A DNA stretch of 64,000 nt from Thiobaca trueperi (GCF_004342175.1 NZ_SMAO01000002.1:248001-312000); one strand, 5' to 3'. Positions 9,218 to 18,603 are shown, counted from the first letter of the stretch. Notes: a model not told the origin generated them from the sequence alone. Program-made: numbers and translations.

Positions 9218-9681
9218 ATGCCCGCCTCCCCCCGGCTACTCTGGCACCGCCTGTTCGGCATCGCGCTGGTTGAGCAGTTTGTCGGCACCCCGTGGCGGGT
9301 CGAGCTGGAACTGGAACTGGCCTTGCGCAGCCAGCGGCTCGACATCGTGCTGAACGCACGCCCGGCGCGGCGACCGGCGCGGCGCCGAGCCTGCCTGACG
9401 GACTCGACGACCTGCGCGCACATAATCTGCTCACCTACTAAATCGGTTCGCGAATCCCTCACCGCCTGGAGTTTCCCGACATGGCCTACACGATGCAGGA
9501 CTTCATTCGCGACACGAATCGGCTGTTTATCGAAAATCTGACCCCGGAACAGCGCCGGGAGGTCGCATCACACCTCACCCCCGAAGAGCGCCTGCGCGGT
9601 CTGCCACCCGAGGACCGTTTGCTCGGCCTGCCACCCGCAGAGCTGCAACGTCTCCGCGAGCTGCTCAATCGCCTGAATTGA
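9218..9681 (+). pseudogene. Rpn/PD-(D/E)XK-transposase-like gene, frameshifted and internally deleted
   Basis: The first part reads LLWHRLFGIALVEQFVGTPW and continues as a typical N-terminus of a family common in purple bacteria (Rpn-type, PD-(D/E)XK nuclease transposase-like). Around 9385 the continuation SLPDGLDDLRAHNLLTY appears in another frame, ending at TAA 9439-9441. KSVRESLTAW then continues in the original frame. The middle of the gene is missing, and the C-terminal helix with the family's glycine-leucine-proline repeats (LRGLPPEDRLLGLPPAEL) follows at 9481-9681 behind its own ATG. Two frameshifts plus a deletion make this a dead gene, although the 66-residue tail could still be translated. 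A second remnant of the same kind of family lies at 30347-30713. Confidence 0.7.
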
Positions 9682-9709
9682 CCGGGCGCTGTGCCGGCGT
9701 CATCACGCA

Positions 9710-9739
9710 GGCTCCATGCTCCCGGCATGGGAGCCAGAA
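9710..9739. repeat. Short hairpin repeat (GGCTCCATGCTCCCGGCATGGGAGCC)
   Basis: GGCTCC and GGGAGCC form the outer arms, with ATGC/GCAT inside, just downstream of the decayed Rpn-like gene. It is the same family as 8255-8286 and 22056-22156. Confidence 0.45.
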
Positions 9740-9912
9740 CCAGAACGCGCCAGCGTCACCTCACATCCAGCCACAGCGCCCGTCACCTCCACGGAACTTT
9801 CCGCCCCCCACATTGCCCACGCTGAGACCAGGAAAACGCGATATGCTGTCACACACGGTTCAATCAGCCGAACCGCAAATGCCCAGACCAACCCTTTACC
9901 CCCGGAGTCCCC

Positions 9913-10167
9913 GTGAGCGTCAATCCACTCGTCGTCCAACAGATCGCCGCCGAACTCTTCATGCCCGCCCTGCAGCAGGCCGTCATCCAGGCCAAAGAGC
10001 AGGGCTGCGCCAAGGAAGACGTGCTCTATGCCCTGGGCAATGCCTATCTCACCCTGATCACCCGCTTCATCGGCGACCAGACCAACACTGAAACCTTTTT
10101 GCAACGACAGCTCGATTACCTGCGCGCGCAGTCAGACGCCCCCGCGCCGCAGCCGATTTCCGGCTGA
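9913..10167 (+). CDS. Small conserved-looking hypothetical protein (84 aa)
   Basis: A GTG-started frame encodes an 84-residue, helix-rich soluble protein (SVNPLVVQQIAAELFMPALQ ...). It has no cysteine cluster beyond a single CAKED and no membrane segment. The composition is balanced and protein-like, while overlapping frames are rich in Arg and Ser. The GTG directly follows a CCGGAGTCCCC stretch that could act as a weak ribosome site. I cannot name the family. Neighbours are a decayed gene upstream and the large repeat protein downstream, neither of which gives a functional clue. Confidence 0.5.
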   Translation: MSVNPLVVQQIAAELFMPALQQAVIQAKEQGCAKEDVLYALGNAYLTLITRFIGDQTNTETFLQRQLDYLRAQSDAPAPQPISG

Positions 10168-10512
10168 ACCGGGCCATCTGTTGCGCATCTGCCGACCCTG
10201 TCGCATTCATGTCAAGGAGCTTGAAAAATCGCTGTAAACCTGCAACACTCGCCATCGCGTGACATCCAGGCGATGGCGGATGACAGTCGCGCCACGCTCA
10301 ACGCCTGACGCGAGCGCCAGACGACCAAGTCGATGCGGATTCAGCTTCGGTTGTGACGGCTTGCAAGCCTCGCACAAGGCAAAGTAACATGGGGGCGTGA
10401 TGCCTCGGTCCTTATAAGGTGGGCCGTCCCGATCCAAAAGATCAAATACCCCCGTTCCATCGTCTACCTAAACGTCCTGCAATTCATTTGACCTCATCAT
10501 CAGGAGAGATCC
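10168..10512. other. Gene-free stretch upstream of the large repeat-protein gene
   Basis: About 345 bases with no convincing frame; the minus-strand ORF here has an unlikely composition. It should hold the promoter of the following gene, but no strong -35/-10 pair stands out. A good ribosome site, AGGAGAG, lies at about 10502-10508, six bases before ATG 10513. Confidence 0.5.
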
Positions 10513-13500
10513 ATGGCTGACCGTATCGGCTTGTACAATACCACTGGCAGTTCCTTCTTCCTCCGCAACGACCTCGCCAGCGGCATTGCGGACACCACCT
10601 TCGGCTTCGGTGCGGCGCCTTCGACCTCCACCGCGCTGACTGGCGACTGGGACGGCGTGGGCGCTGACGGCGTGGGTCTCTATAATCCCGCCACCGGCAC
10701 CTTCTTCCTCAGCAATGGTCTGACCCAGGCCACCGTCAATACCGGCGTGACCACCCTCCAGTTCGGCCCCGCCACGTCCGACATCATCCCGCTGGTCGGC
10801 GACTGGGACGGCAACGGCACCGATACCGTCGGTCTCTACCGGGTCAGCGACGGCGTCTTCTTCCTGAGCAACGGCACCGATCAGGCCACGGTCAATACCG
10901 GCGTGAGCACCATCCAGTTCGGCCCCGCTGGCACCGACATCATCCCGCTGGTCGGTGACTGGGACAACAACGGTACTGACACCGTTGGTCTCTACCGCGT
11001 CAGCGATGGTGCCTTCTTCCTCAGCAACGGCACCACCCAGGCCACCGTCAACACCGGCGTGACCAGCTTCTTCTTCGGCGCCCCCGGCGCTGGCACCAAG
11101 CCTCTGGTCGGCGACTGGGACGGCAATGGCAGCGACACCGTTGGCATTTACAACTCCAGCAACGGCGCCTTCTTTGTCACCAATGGTAACACCCAGGCCA
11201 CCGTCAACACCGGCGTGGAGAGCTTCTTCTTCGGCCCCGGCGGTACTGACTGGAATCCGCTGGTTGGCGAGTGGGTGGCTCCGGCCCCGACCTTCACGCT
11301 CACCGCTGCGTCCACCACGGTCAACGAAGGCAGTGCGCTGACCTTCACCGTCACCCTGGCCGCCGCACAGGCAACCGCCACCACCGTTACCTTCCAGCTC
11401 AAGCCGGGCGATGCGGCGGCGGCGAACTTCGGCACCACCAACACCAATCTCGCTGATTTTGCGGGCGGCGCCTTCAATCCCGTCACCGTGACCATTCCGG
11501 CCGGTTCCACCACCGCGACCTTCCTCACCGCGCCCCTGAATGACAACCTCACCGAGTTCGCCGAGGCCTTTTCGGTCGAGGCGACGGTAGGCGGCGTGAC
11601 CAAAAGCTTGGGCGCGACGGTGCTGGATGGTGCCAGCGGCGGCGGGCAGGTCTTCACGCTCACGGTCGATGAGGACAGTGGTGCCGCGTTCCTTGGCAGT
11701 GCGGGAAATGATACCTATAACGGTGCCGCAATCAACATCAATGGTTACCTGCACAATACCTTGCAAAGCGTCGATTCACTGGATGGCGCCGGCGGCGTCA
11801 ACACCCTGGACGTGACTGAGGTGGAAGGCGCGAGCATCGCTGCCACTCTGAAGAACATCCAGAATGTGAATGTGCGGTTTACGTCTGATAGCTCGGCGAC
11901 TGCTACGCGGACGGTTACTGACACTGTGTCGTCTACCGAAACGGCTACCGAAACGGCTACCGAAACGGCTACTGAATCGGCTACTACTTTAACGGCATCG
12001 ACGGCAACCCTCACTGGCACGGCTACCGTTACCGCCACTACAACACCGATTACTAACACTATCACGGAAACCGATACAGTAACACTTACCGTTACCGGAT
12101 CAACTGGTACTGCTACTACTGCTACTGCTACATTTACGGCAACAGGCACAGAAACGAGTACGGCAACCCAAACCGCTACCGCGACTGTCACCTCCACCGC
12201 TACAGCGACGTTGACTGCAACCGCAACCGCAACCACAATCACCGAAAACACGGTCACCGAGACGGTCACCGAGACGGTCACCAATACGGTTTATACCGTA
12301 ACGGGAACCGTAACCGAGACCATCACAAATTACGACGCCGATCTCAGTCTGACCAACGCCACTGGCGTCGAAAATGTGACGGTTGCCGGCAGCGCCTACG
12401 AAGGCTCGGTCACGCATCTGGGCGCAGTGGCGAATCTGGCGATCAAAAACCAGAAGGCCGATGTCAACTTCGATGGCTCCACCGCCACGACCCTGAATCT
12501 GACGCTGGACACCGTTGGCACCGTCAGCCAGACCGCTCCGGTGACGACCTGGGTGGAACTGGGCGAAACGACGGCCTCCAAGGCCACCACGCTGAACGTC
12601 GTGGCGAACAATTCGAATGTGGCGGTGAATGATTCCACGGCGAATCAAATCATCAAAACTCTGACGGTCGATGCCACCGGCGCGAATGTCCTGGCGCTTT
12701 ACGAAGCGGTCAAGGCGACCACCGTCACCGTGACCGGCACCGGTTCCGTGGATCTGCTCGCTGCACCCTTTACCGGTGCGCTCACCAAATTCGACGCCTC
12801 GACCAATACCGGCGGCGTCAAGGCCGATATCCAGAGTACGGCGACTGTTGTTGTGACGACCGGCGACGGCGCCGATTGGATCGACATGGATACCACGGTG
12901 CAGGCGGGTAGCTCGGTGGATCTGGGCAAGGGGAATGACACCCTGCTGGTCGGCGCGAATCTGGCGCTGTTCAACCCGGGAGTGAAGGGTGGCGACGGAA
13001 CCGATACGATCAACATCACCAACGGGGCCACGCTGACATCGCAGAACAGCAAGTTCATCACCGGTTTCGAGGTGCTGGATGTCTCCGGCGGCACGGGCAG
13101 CTACGATGTCTCGCTCAACAGCTTCTCCACGGTGCAGATCGATGAGACCGTGAATGATGCGCTGGCGGGCCCGGTGACCTTCACCAAGGCCCCGGACGCC
13201 TTCACCCTGACGGTGGCGAGCGAGGCGCTCGATAGTGATTTTGCGGTTGGTCAGGCCATTGACGTGGTCTTGAACGACGCGGCCGGCACCACCGCGACGG
13301 GTAATGCCGAGACCTTCACCCTGATCGGCAACATGCGTGATGGCAACAAGAATAATGTTGCCGATGGTCACATCGACGCGAATGTCATTACCGTGGCAGG
13401 TGTCGAGAATCTGGTGGTGCAGTCCAATGTGACGACGCTGGATGGCGGCACCAAGGCGCTGTCGGCGGCGAATCATACGCTGACCGCTTCGTTGATCGCG

Positions 13501-14181
13501 GCACAGGCGGAGACCCTCACCGTTCAGGGCGCCGGGAGTGTGGATCTCAGTGGCGTTAGCGCGATCGGCGTACTGACCACCGTCAATGCGGCGGGCTCCA
13601 CCGGTAATGTCAAGCTCGATTTGAGCGCCCACACCAAGAGTGTCGGTTACACCGGTTCCGATGGCATCGATACCTATATCGCGTCTGCCGCCGGCGGCAA
13701 CATTTACACCGGCAAGGGCGCGGATATCGTGACGCTGGAGGTTGCCGACGCTGTTCGCGATACCTTTGTCCTGAAAGCCGCCACCGATTCGCAACTGGCG
13801 GACAACAATGGCGACGGGAAGGTGACCATTGCGGCTGACATGGTCAAAGCTGGCGTGCAGATGATCGATCAGATCGTCAACTTTAATACGGGTGGTGGCG
13901 TCACCGATGATCGCCTGGATGTGACGAACTTCAGCTTCGCCGGTGCGCAACGTGGCATCGTGGATGTGAGTTCGTTGGTTAGTGTGACCACCGATCTGAC
14001 CAGCGTGGCTGACCTGTTCAACTCGGTGGCGGGAGATCGCGGGCTGGCCTACTCCAATATTGGGCTTGACAGCTACGTGTTCGTCGATGTCAACAAGGAT
14101 GGCAACTTCACGGCGGCGAATGACCTGATCATTCAGTTGACGGGTGTCGCGTCGCTGTCCGAGACCGACATCAACTTCTAA
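10513..14181 (+). CDS. Large, probably type I-secreted repeat protein: propeller-like repeats, Calx-beta, Thr-rich segment, beta-strand repeats
   Basis: A 1222-residue acidic protein almost without cysteine. Residues 1-260 hold four clear repeats of 52 residues, each built around LVGDWDGNGTDTVGLY and QATVNTGV, preceded by one diverged copy and closed by a last LVGEW strand. This looks like a VCBS/FG-GAP-type propeller. About 262-380 is a Calx-beta domain (TLTAASTTVNEGSALTFTVT). About 460-605 is a nearly pure Thr/Ala/Val/Glu stretch. The rest is a long series of beta-strand repeats with NATGVENVTV-like units and DGxD turns, ending in DVNKDGNFTAANDLIIQLTG. The acidic, hydroxyl- and aromatic-poor C-terminus and the lack of a signal peptide suggest type I secretion, as for S-layer or adhesin proteins. 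No transporter gene lies nearby. The next gene is a GT41-like glycosyltransferase. Confidence 0.75.
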   Translation: MADRIGLYNTTGSSFFLRNDLASGIADTTFGFGAAPSTSTALTGDWDGVGADGVGLYNPATGTFFLSNGLTQATVNTGVTTLQFGPATSDIIPLVGDWDGNGTDTVGLYRVSDGVFFLSNGTDQATVNTGVSTIQFGPAGTDIIPLVGDWDNNGTDTVGLYRVSDGAFFLSNGTTQATVNTGVTSFFFGAPGAGTKPLVGDWDGNGSDTVGIYNSSNGAFFVTNGNTQATVNTGVESFFFGPGGTDWNPLVGEWVAPAPTFTLTAASTTVNEGSALTFTVTLAAAQATATTVTFQLKPGDAAAANFGTTNTNLADFAGGAFNPVTVTIPAGSTTATFLTAPLNDNLTEFAEAFSVEATVGGVTKSLGATVLDGASGGGQVFTLTVDEDSGAAFLGSAGNDTYNGAAININGYLHNTLQSVDSLDGAGGVNTLDVTEVEGASIAATLKNIQNVNVRFTSDSSATATRTVTDTVSSTETATETATETATESATTLTASTATLTGTATVTATTTPITNTITETDTVTLTVTGSTGTATTATATFTATGTETSTATQTATATVTSTATATLTATATATTITENTVTETVTETVTNTVYTVTGTVTETITNYDADLSLTNATGVENVTVAGSAYEGSVTHLGAVANLAIKNQKADVNFDGSTATTLNLTLDTVGTVSQTAPVTTWVELGETTASKATTLNVVANNSNVAVNDSTANQIIKTLTVDATGANVLALYEAVKATTVTVTGTGSVDLLAAPFTGALTKFDASTNTGGVKADIQSTATVVVTTGDGADWIDMDTTVQAGSSVDLGKGNDTLLVGANLALFNPGVKGGDGTDTINITNGATLTSQNSKFITGFEVLDVSGGTGSYDVSLNSFSTVQIDETVNDALAGPVTFTKAPDAFTLTVASEALDSDFAVGQAIDVVLNDAAGTTATGNAETFTLIGNMRDGNKNNVADGHIDANVITVAGVENLVVQSNVTTLDGGTKALSAANHTLTASLIAAQAETLTVQGAGSVDLSGVSAIGVLTTVNAAGSTGNVKLDLSAHTKSVGYTGSDGIDTYIASAAGGNIYTGKGADIVTLEVADAVRDTFVLKAATDSQLADNNGDGKVTIAADMVKAGVQMIDQIVNFNTGGGVTDDRLDVTNFSFAGAQRGIVDVSSLVSVTTDLTSVADLFNSVAGDRGLAYSNIGLDSYVFVDVNKDGNFTAANDLIIQLTGVASLSETDINF
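11895..12330 (+). repeat. Thr-rich low-complexity coding segment with 12-base tandem repeats
   Basis: Inside the large secreted-protein gene, about 145 codons encode almost only Thr, Ala, Val, Glu and Ser (TETATETATETATESATT and similar). The core at about 11938-11990 is a tandem array of the 12-base unit ACGGCTACCGAA. The segment interrupts an otherwise regular beta-strand repeat (NIQNVNVRF ... NATGVENVTV), so it looks expanded by slippage. Thr density is high enough for heavy O-glycosylation. Confidence 0.75.
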
Positions 14182-14233
14182 TCGCCCTGACGAGGTTCGT
14201 CAGGTCCGCCTGACGTTCCCGAAGTGATGACCG

Positions 14234-14268
14234 AACCCCGCCTCCTGCAAAGGGGGTGGGGTTTTTTC
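14234..14268 (+). terminator. Rho-independent terminator after the repeat-protein gene
   Basis: AACCCCGCC and GGGGGTGGGGTT flank a short loop (TCCTGCAAA), followed by a run of six T. It lies about 50 bases after the stop codon 14181 and separates this gene from the GT41 gene. Confidence 0.85.
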
Positions 14269-14376
14269 TAAATGCAGTTCTGGAGTGTGTTTAGAAAAAA
14301 CTGGGGCGTTATTCAGATATTATCTTTTGACTCATACGTCGATTCCTCTGATTTTCACTACTGATATTCATCCCTT

Positions 14377-17300
14377 ATGCCTTCTCTTTCCTCGCCGCTG
14401 GCGGATCTGCTGCGTCAGGCCGTCGCCCATCATCAAGCCGGTCAGTTGGCGAAAGCCGAATCGGCGTATCGCGCCGTTCTGGACGCGGCGTCGGAACAGC
14501 CCGACGCCAATCATAATTTAGGCGTCTTACTGGCCCAGCGGGAGCAATATGCCGAGGCGATCCCTCATCTGAAGCGCGCGCTCGAAACCAACCCTGCGCA
14601 TGGTCAATACTGGCTGAGTTATGCCGAAACCCTGTTGAAATTTGGCGACAGCGAGCAGGCGCAACGGGTTGTTGAGGAAGGGCGGCAACGCGGTCTGGCC
14701 GGGACGCAGGTCGATTGGCTGACGGAAGAGATTCAAAAAGTCTTGGTGAATCAGCCAGACTGGCCCGCGCTGCGGGCACTGGAGGAACAGGGTCAATACG
14801 CAGCCCTGGAGGCTGAGATCAGGCGTGAGATTGAGCGTTGCGGACGGCGTCCACGGCTGATGCAACTGTTGGGCGTTGCCCTGCTGCATCAACGCAAGGA
14901 TCTGCTGGCGCGTAATTGTCTCAATCTCGCGGCTGTCGTCATGCCCGATAACGTGGATTTGCTCAACCAGCGCGCGCTGGCGCTGAACCATCTGGGGAGC
15001 TATGACGAGGCGCATAAACTGTATCTTCAGGCACTCGCGCTGGCGCCTCGCAACGTCGATTTACTGGCCAACATTGGCGACAATCTAAACGATGCCGAGC
15101 GCTATGAAGCGGCGCTGCCCTGGCTGAAACAGGCGTTGGCGATCGATCCCAAATCGGTGTCGGCCCGCGCCAATCTTGCCAATGCGCTGCTTGGGCTCAA
15201 GCGGCACCAGGAGTCCTGGGAGCTGGTGCGCGCGCTTATGGCCGAGGAGCAGTACGTCACCCAGATCTTGCTGGTGTGCGCGAGACTCTTGATCGAAACC
15301 AACGAGTACGCCCACGCCGAGGCGGCACTGCGTCAGGCACTGATACAAAAACCTAACGATGTCACGTTATTGAGCAACTTGACGGTGGCACTGGGTAAAT
15401 CGGGTTTGGCTGAGGAGACGATGCGGATTCATCGACGCATCCTGGAGCTGACTCCCGAGAATGACAACACGCAAAGTAATTTATTGTTTTCGATGAATTA
15501 CAGCGGTAACTATACTGCCGAAGAGCGTGTCGCTGAAGCCCGCCGCTATGGCGATCTGGTGCGTCAGCGGATGCATCGCGCTGGCGGGAAAGCCTATAGT
15601 CGCTGGATGTGTGATCGTCATCCCCGGCGCCTTCGTGTTGGGATCGTTTCTGGCGATTTGCATCAGCATCCCGTTGGCTACTTCTTGCTTGGTCTGATTC
15701 CGCAGCTTGACCGTAGTCGTATCGAATTGGTCGCTTACTCCACCTGGCCACATCCGGATGATGGCGTAACAGCTCGTTTGCGGCCGCATTTCGACCGCTG
15801 GATCTCCCTGGTGGGCGTGGAAGATCGTGACGCGGCCGAACGTATCCACGGGGATGGCGTGCATGTCCTCATTGATTTGGCCGGGCACACGGCACACCAT
15901 CGGCTTTCCATGTTTGCGTGGAAACCCGCTCCAGTCCAAGTGAGCTGGCTGGGTTACTTTGCTTCGACAGGGGTCGCTGAAATCGATTGGCTGATTGCCG
16001 ATGAAACAGGTGTTCCCGCTGCTCATCGGAGCCAGTTCACCGAAAAAATCTGGTATGTACCGGATACACGGCTTTGTTTCAGTCCACCCGACCATGCGCC
16101 AGCGGTGAGTCCGCTGCCGGCCTTGCACAATGGCTATGTCACGCTTGGCTGTTTTCAGAATCTGTCCAAGGTGAGCGATGACGTTTTGGGTCTTTGGGCC
16201 AAGGTCATTGCGCGTTTGCCGGGTGCGCGTCTGCGTTTGCAGACGGCTGCGTTTTACGAAGAGGCAGGCCGTGAACGGATGCTGAAACGCTTACGGAATG
16301 CGGGTATCGATCCCGACATGGTCTCGCTGCATCCATCGACCGGTCGTGGTGAATATTTGGTAGCGCATGCCGAGGTAGACCTGCTTCTCGATACCTTCCC
16401 TTATCCAGGTGGCACTACGACCTGCGAGGCGTTGTGGATGGGGGTGCCGACGGTGACCTTGGCGGGCGATTCGCTGATTGCCCGCCAGGGAGCCAGTCTG
16501 CTGACAGCCGGCGGTTTGACTGATTGGGTAGCTCACTCGCCAGATGAGTTTGTCGAGAAGGCCGTGGCATTCGCCAATGATCTCGACAGTTTGGCTGATC
16601 TCCGTAGCCGCTTGCGCGAGCAAGTCGCTATTTCACCCTTATTTGACGGTACAAAATTCGCGGAAAATTTAAAGCAGGCACTTTGGGGAATGTGGCGAGT
16701 ATTTTCTGACGAAAATGTGAAGGGAGCCGCACACGGTAAGGGCAAGAAAGGAACTGTACTCGTCAAAAGGAAAGCGTCTCCAGCCATCAAAGAGCCAAAG
16801 CAAAAAGAGATGGAGGGATTCGAGGCATTATATGGTTCCGGCCGCTATCCGGATGCAGAACAGCGCGCGCGCGCGCTGCTTGCCAAGTACCCACAGCATC
16901 CATTTGGATGGCAGGCATTGGCTCGCATCTTTCGTGCTCAAGGGAAGTTACAGGAAGCACTGGCAGTGATGCGTAAGTCAACCGGGCTGGCGCCGGATAA
17001 TCCCGATGTCCGCACCGATCTTGCGCATACGTTATATGAGGTGGGGCGTTTTCTTGATGCTGTTGCCGAGTACAAAAAATCGCTCGAAATAGCGCCGGAT
17101 TTCGCGCCGGCACATTTCGGCTTGGGGCTGGCTTTTAAAGCGATGAATCAATGGACAGCGGCGAGTCAAGCGTTCGATCGAGCCGTGCAACTCAGACCTG
17201 ACGACGCTGATGCGTGCGGCAATCTTGGGGTGATGTACGCTAGGATGGGGCGCTATGATGAAGCGCAAATTCATTTACGTCACGCTCTTGAAATTAAACC

Positions 17301-18543
17301 TGATGCCTTCTGTTTCTATAGCCATTTGTTGATGTGTTTGAATGAGCAGGGTCTGGTGACGGCATCGGGGTATTTAAATGAAGCAAAGAAATATGGCGAA
17401 CGGGTCTCTCGGAATGTGTCTCCTTTTACCACCTGGCCAGCTAGCATCGATCCGGAATCCACGAAGTTGCGGATTGGTTTTGTGTCAGGTGAATTTCTCG
17501 ATCATCCTGTTGGCCATGTGCTCGAAAGTGTGTTGCGGCACTTAAGTCGAGATCGCTTGGAGCTCTTTGCTTATGCAACGCAGCCGCTTGAAGATGTCAT
17601 GACTGCGGGCTTAAAGCTGCAATTCAATGCTTGGCGAACACTGGACTCTGAAACGGACGATGCATTCGCTGAACGTATTCGAGCAGACGGAATCCATATT
17701 CTAATCGATCTTTCGGGTCATACTGAACATAATCGTTTGGGTGTTTTTGCCCGGAAACCCGCCCCGGTACAGGTGAGCTGGTTGGGGCATTGTGCAACGA
17801 CCGGGGTTAAAGAGATTGATTGGTTGTTTGCCGATGAAATTGCTATTCCGCCTTCTGACCAGCGATGGTTCACCGAGGAGGTCTGGTATTTACCAGAAAC
17901 GCGGGCCTGTTTTACTATTCCAGACGATGCCTCAGAAATCGGCCCCTTGCCAGCATTGGAAAATGGTTTTGTCACTTTTGCTTGTTTCCAAGATCCTGCC
18001 CGAATATCCGATGGAATAATTACCCTTTGGGCCAGGATTTTTGAACGTCTTCCATCGGCTCGTCTGTGTGTACAGAATAAGCAATTGAGCGATTCGGCAC
18101 TAAGGGAAGAATTTTTGCGCCGTCTTCGTCAACAAAACTGCACTCCAGAACAACTGATTTTGGTTGATCCAAGCAACCAAGTGCCTTCCTTATCAGCATA
18201 TGCTGAAATCGACCTGATTTTGGACGCATTCCCTCAATGTCATGGTTTGATCACCTCTGAGGCCCTTTGGATGGGGGTGCCTTCCCTGATACTGGCTGGT
18301 GATTCGATTTTGGCTCGTCAGAGGCTTAGCCTGCTTTCCGCTGCCAAGCTGACAGATTGGGTGGCGAATAGTGACGATGACTATGTCGAAAAAGCTGTAG
18401 AGTTCGCGAGCGATTTAAAAAACATGGAGTTATTACGGCTGAGGCTACGGGAACATCTTCGACAATCTCCGCTGTTCGATGGAAAGCGTTTTGCGAAACG
18501 CTTTGAAGAGGCATTATGGAATGTATGGAAACGTAGAATGTAG
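14377..18543 (+). CDS. Tandem TPR-GT41 protein (two TPR plus SPINDLY/O-GlcNAc-transferase-like units in one chain)
   Basis: A 1388-residue protein formed by two complete TPR plus GT41 units. Unit 1 has about ten TPRs (1-380), then a catalytic region from RLRVGIVSGD (418) with QHPVG, LIDLAGHTAHHRL, PAPVQVSWLGYFASTG, QNLSKVSD (Lys598) and GGTTTCEALWMGVP (678). Unit 2 has TPRs from about 815, then KLRIGFVSGE (1030), LIDLSGHTEHNRL and PAPVQVSWLGHCATTG. It has Arg1209 where the UDP-contacting Lys is expected (DPARISD) and HGLITSEALW (1289) in place of GGTTT. GT41 enzymes move a sugar from a nucleotide donor to Ser/Thr or Asn of proteins in the cytoplasm. Unit 1 keeps the key residues; unit 2 seems degenerate. 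No clear ribosome site precedes ATG 14377. A third GT41 fragment lies at 20682-21370. Confidence 0.85.
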   Translation: MPSLSSPLADLLRQAVAHHQAGQLAKAESAYRAVLDAASEQPDANHNLGVLLAQREQYAEAIPHLKRALETNPAHGQYWLSYAETLLKFGDSEQAQRVVEEGRQRGLAGTQVDWLTEEIQKVLVNQPDWPALRALEEQGQYAALEAEIRREIERCGRRPRLMQLLGVALLHQRKDLLARNCLNLAAVVMPDNVDLLNQRALALNHLGSYDEAHKLYLQALALAPRNVDLLANIGDNLNDAERYEAALPWLKQALAIDPKSVSARANLANALLGLKRHQESWELVRALMAEEQYVTQILLVCARLLIETNEYAHAEAALRQALIQKPNDVTLLSNLTVALGKSGLAEETMRIHRRILELTPENDNTQSNLLFSMNYSGNYTAEERVAEARRYGDLVRQRMHRAGGKAYSRWMCDRHPRRLRVGIVSGDLHQHPVGYFLLGLIPQLDRSRIELVAYSTWPHPDDGVTARLRPHFDRWISLVGVEDRDAAERIHGDGVHVLIDLAGHTAHHRLSMFAWKPAPVQVSWLGYFASTGVAEIDWLIADETGVPAAHRSQFTEKIWYVPDTRLCFSPPDHAPAVSPLPALHNGYVTLGCFQNLSKVSDDVLGLWAKVIARLPGARLRLQTAAFYEEAGRERMLKRLRNAGIDPDMVSLHPSTGRGEYLVAHAEVDLLLDTFPYPGGTTTCEALWMGVPTVTLAGDSLIARQGASLLTAGGLTDWVAHSPDEFVEKAVAFANDLDSLADLRSRLREQVAISPLFDGTKFAENLKQALWGMWRVFSDENVKGAAHGKGKKGTVLVKRKASPAIKEPKQKEMEGFEALYGSGRYPDAEQRARALLAKYPQHPFGWQALARIFRAQGKLQEALAVMRKSTGLAPDNPDVRTDLAHTLYEVGRFLDAVAEYKKSLEIAPDFAPAHFGLGLAFKAMNQWTAASQAFDRAVQLRPDDADACGNLGVMYARMGRYDEAQIHLRHALEIKPDAFCFYSHLLMCLNEQGLVTASGYLNEAKKYGERVSRNVSPFTTWPASIDPESTKLRIGFVSGEFLDHPVGHVLESVLRHLSRDRLELFAYATQPLEDVMTAGLKLQFNAWRTLDSETDDAFAERIRADGIHILIDLSGHTEHNRLGVFARKPAPVQVSWLGHCATTGVKEIDWLFADEIAIPPSDQRWFTEEVWYLPETRACFTIPDDASEIGPLPALENGFVTFACFQDPARISDGIITLWARIFERLPSARLCVQNKQLSDSALREEFLRRLRQQNCTPEQLILVDPSNQVPSLSAYAEIDLILDAFPQCHGLITSEALWMGVPSLILAGDSILARQRLSLLSAAKLTDWVANSDDDYVEKAVEFASDLKNMELLRLRLREHLRQSPLFDGKRFAKRFEEALWNVWKRRM

Positions 18544-18554
18544 ATACCGTCTTT

Positions 18555-18603
18555 CCCGTCAAGCCTGCGGGGCATAATCCGCTTGATAAGATTGACGGGT
18601 TTT
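18555..18603 (+). terminator. Hairpin terminator after the tandem GT41 gene
   Basis: CCCGTCAA (18555-18562) pairs with TTGACGGG (18592-18599), with an inner GCGG/CCGC pairing, followed by TTTT. It starts 11 bases after the stop codon. Confidence 0.7.

Noticed and set aside
11745-13950. Long minus-strand frames over the Thr-rich segment with Val/Ala repeats
   Set aside because: They are the mirror of the ACx codon repeats; composition is biased and no start region or family motif is present.
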